From Christensenella sp. UBA1431 (GTDB lineage: Bacteria > Bacillota > Clostridia > Christensenellales > UBA1431): DNA of 11,374 nucleotides. Every line of letters begins with the position of its first letter. Position 1 is the stretch's first letter. The stretch lies in NCBI GenBank assembly GCA_002329665.1, contig DCTV01000031.1, positions 202 to 11,575 of the forward strand, in the 5' to 3' direction. The notes beneath the pieces were generated by a model. The model made no database searches. It was not told where the DNA came from and saw nothing but the letters and a program-made list of their open reading frames with translations. Made by a program: the position numbers and the translations under genes. Positions 1-6,776 of the stretch are shown here, one piece after another.

Positions 1-304
1 CAAACTCACGAAAGCGGCGAGCGTCAGGCCGGTACCGGCCGCCCCGGCTTCGGTCGCGGCGGTGCGCACCGGTTCGACTCGCGTAAAAATAAGCTGGACG
101 GCGGTCGCCGGGGCCGGCGGATACGACGTATACCGCAAACCCTCGGGCGGGTCGTATTCGCGCATATGCTCGACGGCCGATCCGGTATTCACCGATGAAG
201 CCGTGGAAGCGGGCGCGTCCTATTACTACCGGGTGCGGTCGTACCGCATGGCAGATACGGCGAAGGTGGCCGGGCCGTTGTCGGCCCCCGTTTTTGTGCC
301 CTGA
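1..304 (+). CDS. Fibronectin type III domain protein, C-terminal end (partial)
   Basis: The frame is open from base 2 to a TGA at 302-304 and gives the last 100 residues of a longer protein. A GTG at 62 could start translation, but the frame continues upstream without a stop and no ribosome site precedes it, so this is read as the tail of a gene starting outside the window. After an Ala/Pro/Val-rich linker comes one fibronectin type III beta-sandwich: KISWTAV, then GYDVYRK, then a YYYRVRSY strand and a closing LSAPVFV strand, ending at the C-terminus. Such domains in Clostridia usually sit in secreted or cell-surface proteins, where they act as spacers or ligand-binding modules. No sortase motif or membrane anchor is present at this end. 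The domain call is firm; the role of the whole protein cannot be seen. Confidence 0.75.
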   Translation, partial: KLTKAASVRPVPAAPASVAAVRTGSTRVKISWTAVAGAGGYDVYRKPSGGSYSRICSTADPVFTDEAVEAGASYYYRVRSYRMADTAKVAGPLSAPVFVP

Positions 305-372
305 ACGTTCCCCTGAACGACAGCGGATCGCACCGGCCGTTTGCCGATGCTTTTGACGTCACGCGCGCCGGG

Positions 373-403
373 CGCCGGGTGCTCCGGGAAGCCCGGCGTT
401 TTT
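373..403 (+). terminator. Intrinsic terminator after the fibronectin gene
   Basis: CGCCGGG (373-379) pairs perfectly with CCCGGCG (392-398) around a 12-nt loop and is followed at once by five T (399-403). It lies 69 nt after the stop of the fibronectin protein and ahead of the argJ promoter, so it should separate the two units. Confidence 0.7.
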
Positions 404-501
404 GATGAAAAAGGGAAGGGCTGCCGTATGGGGAACCGGCAGGCCCCTTCAGCCGGACGGCAAAAACGGACCGTTTGAAAGGGACGTTACGCGCCGCGCT
501 G

Positions 502-510
502 TGCTATAAT
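502..510 (+). promoter_or_regulatory. Extended -10 promoter for argJ
   Basis: TGCTATAAT (502-510) is a perfect sigma-A extended -10 element (TG-N-TATAAT), 27 nt ahead of the argJ start codon. No convincing -35 hexamer lies at 16-18 nt spacing. The TTGAAA at 475-480 is too far away (24-nt spacer), which fits an extended -10 promoter that needs no -35. No ARG-box operator (TGAAT/ATTCA half-sites) was seen. Confidence 0.6.
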
Positions 511-536
511 TGCTTCATAACGCGCAGGAGGTCGGC

Positions 537-1730
537 ATGGAAAGAACGATAGGAGTGACTTACGCAAGAGGGTTTACGGCGGCGGGCGTCGCCTGCGGAA
601 TCAAGAAGGACGGGGCGATGGACCTCGCTGTCGTGGCCTGCGAACGCCCGGCCGCCGCCGCGGGCGTGTTCACGCGCAACAGGGTGAAGGGGCATTCGCT
701 CCTGCTCGCGCGAAAAAACGTGCGCAACGGCCGGGCCCAGGCCGTCGTGGTCAACTCGGGCAACGCCAACGCCTGCCTAGGGAACCGCGGCGACGAGGAC
801 GCCAGGGAGCTGGCGCGGCTCGCCGCCGCGAAGCTGGGCTGCGGCGAGCGCGACGTGCTGACCGCCTCCACCGGCGTGATCGGCGTGCCGCTGCCGATGG
901 AGCGCATCGCGGCGGGGCTTACAAAAACCGTGCCGACCATTGGCGGGGGCGCGGACGCGGCGCGCGCCATCATGACCACCGACACCGTCCCCAAAGAAGC
1001 GGGGGCGTGCGTGTCCATCGACGGCCGCGAGGTGCGCGTCGGCGGCATGGCCAAGGGTTCGGGGATGATCCACCCGGACATGGCGACGATGATCTGCGTG
1101 CTCACCACCGACGCGGCGATCGGGCCAAAGGCGCTCAGGCGCGCGCTCAGGGCCGCGGCCGACGCCTCGTTCAACCGGGTCTCGGTGGACGGGGACACGA
1201 GCGTGTGCGACAAGGCCGTCGTCCTCGCGTCCGGGCTCGCGGGCAACGCGCCGATAGAGGAAGGCACGGACGCCTACGCGCTGTTCGCGTGCGCGCTCGA
1301 AGACGTGTGCGTGCGCCTCGCGCGGATGCTCGCCGCCGACGGCGAAGGCGCTACGAAATTGCTGACGGTGCGGGTGCGAAACGCGCGCACGCGGCGCGAC
1401 GCGCGCCGGATCGCAAGCGCGATCGCGACTTCTTCGCTGTGCAAGACGGCCGCGTTCGGCAACGACGCCAACTGGGGACGCCTGCTGACGGCGGCGGGGT
1501 ACTCCAAAGCGGTGTTCGACCCGGAAAAGGCGGACGTCTTCATCGGGGACGTGCAGGTCTGCAAAAACGGAGGCGGGCTTGCTTTCGACGAGGAAGCGGC
1601 GTTTCGCGCGCTGAAGCGGGACGAGGTCGTCTACACCCTCGACCTGCACGGCGGCGAAGCCGAAGCGACCATGTGGACCTGCGACCTTTCGACGGACTAC
1701 GTGCGCATCAACGCCGAATACCGGACGTAA
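537..1730 (+). CDS. argJ: Bifunctional ornithine acetyltransferase / N-acetylglutamate synthase ArgJ
   Basis: ArgJ moves the acetyl group from N-acetylornithine to glutamate, giving ornithine and N-acetylglutamate and recycling the acetyl group in cytoplasmic arginine synthesis. Some members also make N-acetylglutamate from acetyl-CoA. The ATG at 537 is chosen over a TTG at 510 because AGGAGG (526-531) sits 5 nt ahead of it and the TTG overlaps the -10 element. The protein has 397 residues, normal for the family. Signatures include GFTAAGVACGIK near the N-terminus, VNSGNANAC, the self-cleavage motif KGSGMIHPDMATM, with Thr184 as the expected N-terminal nucleophile of the beta chain, then FGNDANWGR, and the closing NAEYRT. 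No other arginine genes flank it, although argC, argB or argD are common partners. Whether it is mono- or bifunctional cannot be decided from sequence. Confidence 0.95.
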   Translation: MERTIGVTYARGFTAAGVACGIKKDGAMDLAVVACERPAAAAGVFTRNRVKGHSLLLARKNVRNGRAQAVVVNSGNANACLGNRGDEDARELARLAAAKLGCGERDVLTASTGVIGVPLPMERIAAGLTKTVPTIGGGADAARAIMTTDTVPKEAGACVSIDGREVRVGGMAKGSGMIHPDMATMICVLTTDAAIGPKALRRALRAAADASFNRVSVDGDTSVCDKAVVLASGLAGNAPIEEGTDAYALFACALEDVCVRLARMLAADGEGATKLLTVRVRNARTRRDARRIASAIATSSLCKTAAFGNDANWGRLLTAAGYSKAVFDPEKADVFIGDVQVCKNGGGLAFDEEAAFRALKRDEVVYTLDLHGGEAEATMWTCDLSTDYVRINAEYRT

Positions 1731-1760
1731 AGGCAGCCAACGGCCGTTTTACCGGAGGCG

Positions 1761-2432
1761 CTAGTTCGGCCGCGTGAACTCCGGCGGTTTGGCGTTGTCG
1801 GCCGCGAAATACTGCCCGCCCGGGGACGAGAGGTCGAAGTACAGCCGCGAGTCGTTGGTCACGGCCCAGTCCTTGAGCGAGCCGGTGTCCTTTATCCTGT
1901 TGAACGCCTCGCGGAAAAACGTGTTGTGCGCTTCCTCCCGGTTGAGCAGAAAGTCGATCGTCTCCCTAACGCCCTTGTCGTTGATCTGCCTGTAGAGGTA
2001 CTGGTAGACGACCTTCGCGCGTTCCTCCGCGGCGATGTCGGAGAGGATGTCCGCTGCGAGGTCGCCCGTTTCCTCGATATACGCGGCCGTCCAGGGAAAC
2101 CCCGACGCGTTGGTGAGGGCGGGCGTCAGCCCCGTCTGCACATGCGCCTCGATGTTCCCGGACGTCGCCTGCGCCGCTTCGAGCGTGTGCCCGTTTAGAA
2201 GGTTGACCGTCTGGGCCACCATCTCCATGTGGCCGAGTTCCTCGGACCCGACGTCCAAAAACAGGTCCTTGATCTGCGGGTCGTTGACGCGGAAGCTCTG
2301 GGACAGGTACTGCATGGCGGCCTTCAGTTCGCCGTGCGGCCCGCCGAGCTGTTCCTGCATCATCGCGGCGTAGTTGGGGTTGGGCGCATCCACCTTCACT
2401 TCGCGCAGCATCTGTTTCTCGTGCTTGAACAT
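1761..2432 (-). CDS. Manganese catalase (CotJC-like)
   Basis: Non-haem catalase of the ferritin-like superfamily that breaks hydrogen peroxide into water and oxygen with a two-manganese centre. The 223-residue protein keeps all five metal ligands at family spacing: Glu35 (HGELKAAM), Glu65 and His68 (EELGH), Glu136 (AAEER) and His169 (REEAH). The three-residue gap Glu65-His68 and the 33-residue gap Glu136-His169 match those in the Lactobacillus plantarum enzyme. Its length, short for manganese catalases, fits the CotJC group, which in Bacillus and Clostridia is often tied to the spore coat. No cotJA or cotJB partner is next to it. The ATG at 2432 has an AAGGAG site (complement of 2441-2446) 8 nt upstream. 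It is convergent with argJ, with only 30 nt between the stops. No clear terminator or sporulation promoter was identified. Confidence 0.9.
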   Translation of the reverse strand: MFKHEKQMLREVKVDAPNPNYAAMMQEQLGGPHGELKAAMQYLSQSFRVNDPQIKDLFLDVGSEELGHMEMVAQTVNLLNGHTLEAAQATSGNIEAHVQTGLTPALTNASGFPWTAAYIEETGDLAADILSDIAAEERAKVVYQYLYRQINDKGVRETIDFLLNREEAHNTFFREAFNRIKDTGSLKDWAVTNDSRLYFDLSSPGGQYFAADNAKPPEFTRPN

Positions 2433-2509
2433 GACAAAGACTCCTTCTGGTTTTCCTGTAGTCTTCGCCAGGCGCCGCTTTCTTATGTAAGCAGGAACCG
2501 GGGGCGCCC

Positions 2510-2538
2510 TGGACGACGCGGGCGCGAATCCTTATAAT
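2510..2538 (+). promoter_or_regulatory. Sigma-A-type promoter for the DUF815 ATPase
   Basis: A perfect TATAAT (2533-2538) lies 17 nt after a TGGACG hexamer (2510-2515; 4 of 6 matches to TTGACA). It is 35 nt ahead of the start codon, leaving a short leader with AGGAGG at 2561-2566. Confidence 0.6.
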
Positions 2539-2573
2539 GAAGATGGCCCATCGCTTAAAAAGGAGGAGCGCCC

Positions 2574-3764
2574 GTGCTCAACGAACTGGAAAAACTGCAT
2601 CTTAAACTGCGCTCACTGGCCATCTTCCGAAACCTGCTCGGCGACCCGGTGCTCGCGGCGCTCGATCGCGTCCTCTCCTGCGCGGACAGGCCGGCAACGG
2701 AGCAGGCCGACGCCTACTCCGCCTTCGTTTCGCGCCTGTACGCCGCCGGCGGCGACCTCGGCGCGCACGTGCTGGAACTGGTCCTTTCGGACGAAAACCC
2801 CTACGTGCGCCGACGCGCGCAGAAACAACCCCACTGCCGCTTTTTGGAGGAATGCCTGAAAAACGAGCTTAACATCCTCGAGGAAGTCTCGCGCCTGCGC
2901 CCCGAAACCGTTCAAAAGCATATCGCGTACTCGGGCTTCCTCCCCGCATGGACCGTGAGCCAGACGGATTTTAATAAGGCCTACGCGGACAGGATGGACA
3001 GCCTCTCGATAAGGGGGTACGGCGTCTTTTCCGTATACCACGTGTTCACCCTCGAGGGCGGCGCGCCCACGCCCGTCAAGCGTCCCGACCCGGTGCGGCT
3101 CACCGACCTCAAGGGCTACGAGGACGAGCGCGAGGCCGTGGTCGCAAACACGCGCGCGCTGCTCAAAGGAAGACCGGCGGCCAACGTCCTCCTGTACGGG
3201 GACGCGGGGACCGGGAAGTCCTCGACGGTCAAGGCGGTCGTCAACGCGTTCCGGGGGGAGGGCCTGCGCCTGATCGAGATCGCCATGACGCAGTTCCGGC
3301 AGATACCGGGGCTCATAGAGCGCCTGAGCGACAACCCGCTCAAGTTCATCCTGTTCATCGACGACCTTTCTTTTGCTAAGGAGACCGCCGATTTCGGCGC
3401 GCTCAAGGCCGTCCTCGAAGGCTCCGTCTCGGCAAGGGGCAGAAACCTCGCGATCTACGCCACCAGCAACCGCCGCCGGCTGGTGAAGGAGTCTTTTTCG
3501 GACAGGACCGAAGACGTCCACCGCAGCGAGACGCTCCAGGAGCTTTCCTCCCTCTCCGAGCGTTTCGGGCTTTCCGTCCGCTTCTTCAGGCCCGACAAAG
3601 CGCAGTACCTCGATATCGTGCGCGCGCTCGGGGCCCAGTACGGGCTCGGTGTGGGGGACGCAAAGCTCGAGGCGGAGGCGGAACGCTACGCGCTGCAGCG
3701 CGGCGGAAGGTCCCCCAGGGTGGCGCGCCAGTTCGTCGAATACCTGAAAAGCACCGGCGAATGA
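2574..3764 (+). CDS. AAA+ ATPase, DUF815 family
   Basis: ATP-binding protein of 396 residues matching DUF815, an AAA+ family common in Clostridia and some Proteobacteria whose biological role is not established. The GTG start at 2574 has AGGAGG (2561-2566) at 7-nt spacing. An N-terminal helical region of about 180 residues precedes the ATPase core. In the core, Walker A is GDAGTGKS (residues 209-216, Lys215), Walker B is FILFIDDLSF (Asp263, Asp264), the sensor 1 region is ATSNRRRL (Asn299), and the C-terminal GGRSPRVARQF (about 377-387) resembles sensor 2. All catalytic elements look intact. No transmembrane segment or signal peptide is seen, so it is probably cytoplasmic. It has its own promoter and no operon partner; the next gene is convergent. 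Family assignment is confident and function is open. Confidence 0.88.
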   Translation: MLNELEKLHLKLRSLAIFRNLLGDPVLAALDRVLSCADRPATEQADAYSAFVSRLYAAGGDLGAHVLELVLSDENPYVRRRAQKQPHCRFLEECLKNELNILEEVSRLRPETVQKHIAYSGFLPAWTVSQTDFNKAYADRMDSLSIRGYGVFSVYHVFTLEGGAPTPVKRPDPVRLTDLKGYEDEREAVVANTRALLKGRPAANVLLYGDAGTGKSSTVKAVVNAFRGEGLRLIEIAMTQFRQIPGLIERLSDNPLKFILFIDDLSFAKETADFGALKAVLEGSVSARGRNLAIYATSNRRRLVKESFSDRTEDVHRSETLQELSSLSERFGLSVRFFRPDKAQYLDIVRALGAQYGLGVGDAKLEAEAERYALQRGGRSPRVARQFVEYLKSTGE

Positions 3765-4008
3765 TCCCCGTCTTTCGAGCCGTTACGAAACAGACAAAAA
3801 TCCCCCGCTTTTAATCCGATCTGACGACTCGTCGGAGCATACTTTGCACCGCTCATCTTCGCGCGGAGCGCAAAGGCTCGCTCGCTGCGCTCCACCCCAC
3901 GCGGCAAGCCGCGCGGGGGCCCCGGGCTGCTCCTCCTCTTCCCCCCAAAGCTCCGCTTTGCTGGGGCGCCCGGAGGTAAAAAAAAGATCGTTTTAACCGC
4001 ACAGGAAA

Positions 4009-4041
4009 CCGTCTACAAGCCCCGAAGGGGTTTGTAGACGG
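4009..4041 (-). terminator. Long stem-loop, terminator for the minus-strand TIM-barrel gene
   Basis: The arms 4009-4023 and 4027-4041 form a 15-pair stem (one G-T pair) closed by a very small loop. Read on the minus strand, the tip is a stable C-UUCG-G tetraloop, followed by TTTCCTGT and, some 23 nt on, by eight T. It lies about 43 nt after the stop codon at 4084, which suits a terminator for that gene. Confidence 0.6.
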
Positions 4042-4046
4042 CGAGT

Positions 4047-4076
4047 AGCCCCGCCTGAAAAAACAGGCGGGGCTTT
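4047..4076 (+). terminator. Stem-loop, probable terminator for the DUF815 ATPase
   Basis: An 11-pair perfect stem (4047-4057 with 4064-4074) around an AAAAAA loop is followed on the plus strand by TTcggTT. The T tract is short, so termination may be weak. It is 283 nt after the ATPase stop and just past the end of the opposing gene, making a back-to-back pair with the neighbouring hairpin. Confidence 0.5.
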
Positions 4077-4083
4077 CGGTTCG

Positions 4084-5052
4084 CTACCCGAGCGCGGCGT
4101 TCTGTTTCCGGACGGCGCTTCGAAGCTCCCCGTACGTGCCGGACGCCAGTTCGAACACGAGGTATTCGGGCGAGACGGCGCCGATGATTTTTTGTATGCC
4201 GGGATGTACGAACGGTTTGTGCGGGTCCATCCCGCCCACGTGCCGCATGGCCGCCGTCAGCCGGGTCTCAAAGCCGGCATCGGGGTTGTACCGGGCGTTT
4301 CTTAGCGATTCTCTTACGTGTTCCTCCGTCGCCGCGCTGTTCAAATGTATCGCCCTGATGTCGCGCGCAAGGTCCCCGAGGCCGTCCAGCACGTCCAGGA
4401 TGTACGCTACGGCTTCCTCTTCGGTCCGTATCCGCGCTTTTGTGTTCATCAGGTGGCCGATGTCCAGCACGAAACCCTTATGCGGATAGTGCACGCCGTC
4501 GAGCAGCCTTTGTGCTTCTCCCCTGTTTAAGAGCGTGAGACCGGGGAACCAGTGGTTTTCAAACAGCACCGTGTACCCGATCCTGAGGCCTTTGAGTATT
4601 TCGTTTATCATCTCTATAAATGCGTCTATGACCTCGCCGTCGCTGCAACAATAGTTTTTTGCGTACGCGTCTTCTATGACGCTGTGGCTGACATGGAAAA
4701 CCACGTACTCAACGCCCATGTCCGAGGAATCCGCGAGATCGCGCCGGTAGTTCTCCACCAGTTCTAGCGGCGATCTCGCGTTATAGTACCTGAAACAGTT
4801 CTCCACGTTGTCGAACTGCCGGATAAGCGCTCTTTTGTCAGATTTCCAAAAATCCAGCCACATCGGGTAGAAGATCAGGTGCCGGCCTATGACCCTGTCC
4901 TTCGGGATCGGGTTCACGCGCGGAGCCTGCCATTTCATCAGTTCCAGGCCATGCAGCCCGTTTTCTTCGAGAAAAAGCTCGATCCTGTCCGTGTCGTTTC
5001 CGAACCTGCTCAGGCTCCACGCGTCGTCGGAAATGCTTAAAAGCTTCAGCAT
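4084..5052 (-). CDS. TIM-barrel protein, sugar phosphate isomerase/epimerase superfamily
   Basis: The 322-residue protein has the strand pattern and metal-binding residues of the xylose isomerase-like / endonuclease IV TIM barrel. Motifs in order are GLELMKW (Glu37), VVFHVSH (His120, His123), VLFENHW (Glu165), FVLDIGH (Asp197, His200), IRAIHLN (His236) and YLVFELAS (Glu301). These are the usual positions for divalent metal ligands and the catalytic glutamate. Superfamily members isomerise or epimerise sugars or act as AP endonucleases; the substrate here cannot be inferred and no sugar genes are nearby. The ATG at 5052 has GGAG (complement of 5060-5063) 7 nt upstream. It lies 339 nt downstream of the peptidase gene on the same strand, with a repeat cluster between, so it probably has its own promoter. 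No signal peptide is seen. Confidence 0.75.
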   Translation of the reverse strand: MLKLLSISDDAWSLSRFGNDTDRIELFLEENGLHGLELMKWQAPRVNPIPKDRVIGRHLIFYPMWLDFWKSDKRALIRQFDNVENCFRYYNARSPLELVENYRRDLADSSDMGVEYVVFHVSHSVIEDAYAKNYCCSDGEVIDAFIEMINEILKGLRIGYTVLFENHWFPGLTLLNRGEAQRLLDGVHYPHKGFVLDIGHLMNTKARIRTEEEAVAYILDVLDGLGDLARDIRAIHLNSAATEEHVRESLRNARYNPDAGFETRLTAAMRHVGGMDPHKPFVHPGIQKIIGAVSPEYLVFELASGTYGELRSAVRKQNAALG

Positions 5053-5391
5053 AAAGTCGCTCCAATGCTATGATCCGTCTATATATATCTCGCGCGCGTG
5101 CGCGGGCAGGACTGATGAAGGCTGTATGCCGGGGCAGGGCTATAAATATCTCGCGCGCGTGCGCGGGCAGGACCCTTTGTGCGCCCATGCTAGTGATGCG
5201 TTTGGGATATATCCCGCGCGCGTGCGCGGGCCGGACGCCGGGCCAACCGGGGGCCCTCCACATTTCGCACGCCACGAAACTCTGCCCCCGGGATAGGCTG
5301 CATGCGGGTGTTTTCGGACCCACGCGTCTCCGTTCCGGCCCGTACGCCTTCATGCAAAGCGGCCCGCCGTTAGCGTGGCGCGTTTTGCCGC
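5053..5391. other. Intergenic region holding the repeat cluster
   Basis: This 339-nt gap lies between two minus-strand genes. It contains three direct repeats (5079-5236, listed separately) and an inverted repeat of 8 bp, CCGGGGGC (5247-5254) with GCCCCCGG (5284-5291). No clear terminator for the peptidase gene ending at 5392 was found. Several overlapping frames stay open here, but their translations are made of the repeats and are not considered coding. Confidence 0.6.
5079..5236 (-). CRISPR. Three-repeat CRISPR-like array, type I-E-like repeat, no cas genes in view
   Basis: Three direct repeats lie at 5079-5112, 5140-5173 and 5203-5236 (starts 61 and 63 nt apart). The first two are identical except for one base over 34 nt; the third keeps about 28-30 nt with two changes. 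The stretches between them are unrelated in sequence. Read on the minus strand each unit begins GTCCTG or GTCCGG, followed by CCCGCGC-ACGC-GCGCGGG in the third copy, a perfect 7-pair stem with a 4-nt loop; the other two copies have one mismatch. A 5-6 nt leader, GC stem-loop and AT-rich 3' end with 61-nt period recall type I-E CRISPR repeats. Against an active array: only two spacers, no AT-rich leader at the high-coordinate end, and no cas gene here. The copy nearest the TIM-barrel gene lies 27-33 nt before its start, so an operator role is the main alternative. Confidence 0.45.
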
Positions 5392-6591
5392 CTATACCTC
5401 GAGGATTCCCCTCTGGCCCCCGGTCAGGCACCTGCCGCCTTCGTCGGCGACGACGTACGTCTCCTCGACGCCGACGGTCCCCGCCCCCGCAACGCCCGTC
5501 TTGGGTTCGAGGGCGACCACCATGCCCTTTTCCAAAGGCGCGTCGAACCCTCTTGCGATCACCGGATACTCGTCCACATACAGCCCGATGCCGTGCCCCA
5601 GAAACTGCACCCGCCGGTTCCCGTAGCCCATGAAGTTCTCCATCAGTTCCTCGCTGATGCCCGAAACGATGGTGTCATAGATTTCCGAGGGTATCGCGCC
5701 CGGCCGGAGCATGTCCGCGGTCCGCCTCTGCACGCGCATGCATTCCTCGTGCATCCGCACAGCCTTTTCGTCCGGCCTGCCCCGGAAGGAGTACACCTGC
5801 GTCTTGTCGGTGTGGTAGCCGAAATACCCGAACGCCATGTCCATGAACACGAGATCGCCTTTCTTCAGCAGCCGGTCGTTGCTGCCCATAAATGGAACCG
5901 CGGGGGCCATCCCCCGCATCCCGCCGGGGCCGTCGAAACTGGTGGGGGCCAAAGTGGATTCGCCAAAGCCCATCATCCCGATAGGCATCGCGCTCTGGAA
6001 GCCCGAAAAACGGATAAGGCCCTGGTGCCCGAGCCGGACCATTTCCCGGTACATGTCGGCCATGAGCTGCGCCTCGCTCATGCCTTCCCTGAGCAGGCCG
6101 GGGACGATCTCGGTGAGTATGGCGTTGTGCCGCTTGCCCGCCTCCTCGAAAAAGCTGAGTTCGTAGTCGCTCTTGACGGACCTGAGCCCGGTAACGACCG
6201 CGTCGAGCGGGAGGACGTCTGCGAAGCGGAAATACTTTTTGAGCCGCTCCATCATGGCGATCGGGACGCATTCCGTCTCCACCAACGTATTCCCCAGATC
6301 GGGGGACAGCGCCCCGAGGATGTCGCGGTAGCTGCGCATCGGGCGTATGTCCCCGAAGGGGGATTCGGCCACAGCCCTCTCGTAGCTCCTGCGCACGAAG
6401 AGGCATGCGCCGCCGTTTCTCCTTATTACGAGCAGTCCGTCCTGCATGGTGCCCGTGAAATAGTACTGGTTGATCCGGTTGGCCACCAGCGCGGTATCCC
6501 AACCGGGGTCAATGGCGTCAAGCGCTTTATACAGCGCCGCGACGCGCCTGTCCGATTCGTCCTTAATCAGCCTGTGGTCCATATGCTGCAT
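5392..6591 (-). CDS. M24 family metallopeptidase (Xaa-Pro aminopeptidase/prolidase type)
   Basis: The protein has 399 residues with the two-domain layout of creatinase-like peptidases: an N-terminal domain (about 1-135) and a C-terminal pita-bread catalytic domain. All five metal ligands are present: Asp251 (VFMDMAF), Asp262 (HTDKTQ), His333 (LGHGIGL), Glu362 (ALEPK) and Glu376 (GVEETY). Family members typically cleave the bond before or after proline in short peptides, using two Mn, Co or Zn ions. It is probably cytoplasmic, as no signal peptide is seen. The start is uncertain: GGAG (complement of 6595-6598) lies only 3 nt before Met1 and 12 nt before Met4, so a start three codons later (6582) is equally possible. 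It is transcribed divergently from the KaiC operon. Exact substrate preference cannot be read from sequence; some relatives are dipeptidases or creatinases. Confidence 0.85.
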   Translation of the reverse strand: MQHMDHRLIKDESDRRVAALYKALDAIDPGWDTALVANRINQYYFTGTMQDGLLVIRRNGGACLFVRRSYERAVAESPFGDIRPMRSYRDILGALSPDLGNTLVETECVPIAMMERLKKYFRFADVLPLDAVVTGLRSVKSDYELSFFEEAGKRHNAILTEIVPGLLREGMSEAQLMADMYREMVRLGHQGLIRFSGFQSAMPIGMMGFGESTLAPTSFDGPGGMRGMAPAVPFMGSNDRLLKKGDLVFMDMAFGYFGYHTDKTQVYSFRGRPDEKAVRMHEECMRVQRRTADMLRPGAIPSEIYDTIVSGISEELMENFMGYGNRRVQFLGHGIGLYVDEYPVIARGFDAPLEKGMVVALEPKTGVAGAGTVGVEETYVVADEGGRCLTGGQRGILEV

Positions 6592-6623
6592 TTTCTCCGT
6601 TGTCTTTTGTGGGTTCCGCGTTC

Positions 6624-6632
6624 ATTCTATCA
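6624..6632 (-). promoter_or_regulatory. Extended -10 promoter for the M24 peptidase
   Basis: On the minus strand TGATAGAAT (complement of 6624-6632) is an extended -10 element, TG-N-TAGAAT, about 32 nt ahead of the start codon. No good -35 hexamer accompanies it. Confidence 0.45.
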
Positions 6633-6727
6633 CAACCTTCCGTGTTAGAAAAGCTTCGGACCGGGGCCCCTTGCCCGTTTCGTAACCTGTCGTAAGAAAA
6701 CGAAAGCTTGCCGGGGATTGGAATATA

Positions 6728-6756
6728 TTGCCATAACTTGGAATTTGTTATAGAAT
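6728..6756 (+). promoter_or_regulatory. Sigma-A-type promoter of the KaiC operon, with a spacer dyad
   Basis: TTGCCA (6728-6733, 5 of 6 matches) and TAGAAT (6751-6756, 5 of 6) are separated by exactly 17 nt. The expected transcript start, near 6763, lies about 14 nt before the ATG at 6777. This argues against the in-frame TTG at 6708, which lies upstream of the promoter. An inverted repeat, ATAAC (6733-6737) with GTTAT (6747-6751), fills the spacer and could bind a regulator. Confidence 0.6.
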
Positions 6757-6776
6757 GGTATGCGGGGTGCTGTTCG

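Larger units (their letters stand above)
3765..4083. other. Intergenic region with GC-rich palindromes, no gene
   Basis: This 319-nt gap between convergent genes has no credible coding frame. It holds a run of GC-rich hairpins: GGAGCGC (3865-3871) with GCGCTCC (3887-3893); a near-perfect palindrome at 3895-3918 with a CGCGGC-AA-GCCGCG core and CCCC/GGGG ends; and a hairpin at 3942-3966 with core CAAAGC-TCC-GCTTTG. After an eight-A run (3978-3985) come two long stem-loops, listed separately as terminators. Confidence 0.6.

Noticed and set aside
305..536. Riboswitch, T-box or ARG-box control of argJ
   Set aside because: The leader between the -10 element and the ATG is under 30 nt, too short for a riboswitch or T-box, and no operator half-sites were found.
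1731..1760. Bidirectional terminator between argJ and the catalase
   Set aside because: Only a short AACGGCCGTT palindrome is present, with a four-base T run that overlaps it by two bases. The stem is too small to call a terminator.
4838..5431. Minus-strand open frame spanning the repeat cluster (197 codons)
   Set aside because: It overlaps the start of the TIM-barrel gene in another frame, and its middle is a translation of the GC repeats (PAHAR-type peptides).
5593..6648. Plus-strand open frame antisense to the M24 peptidase (351 codons)
   Set aside because: It is opposite a peptidase with all five metal ligands. The translation is rich in His, Pro and Glu with no recognisable fold, and there is no proper ribosome site.
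6708..6776. N-terminal extension of the KaiC-like protein from TTG 6708
   Set aside because: The -35 and -10 elements (6728-6756) would lie inside the extension. The ATG at 6777 follows the predicted transcript start and a GGGGTG site.
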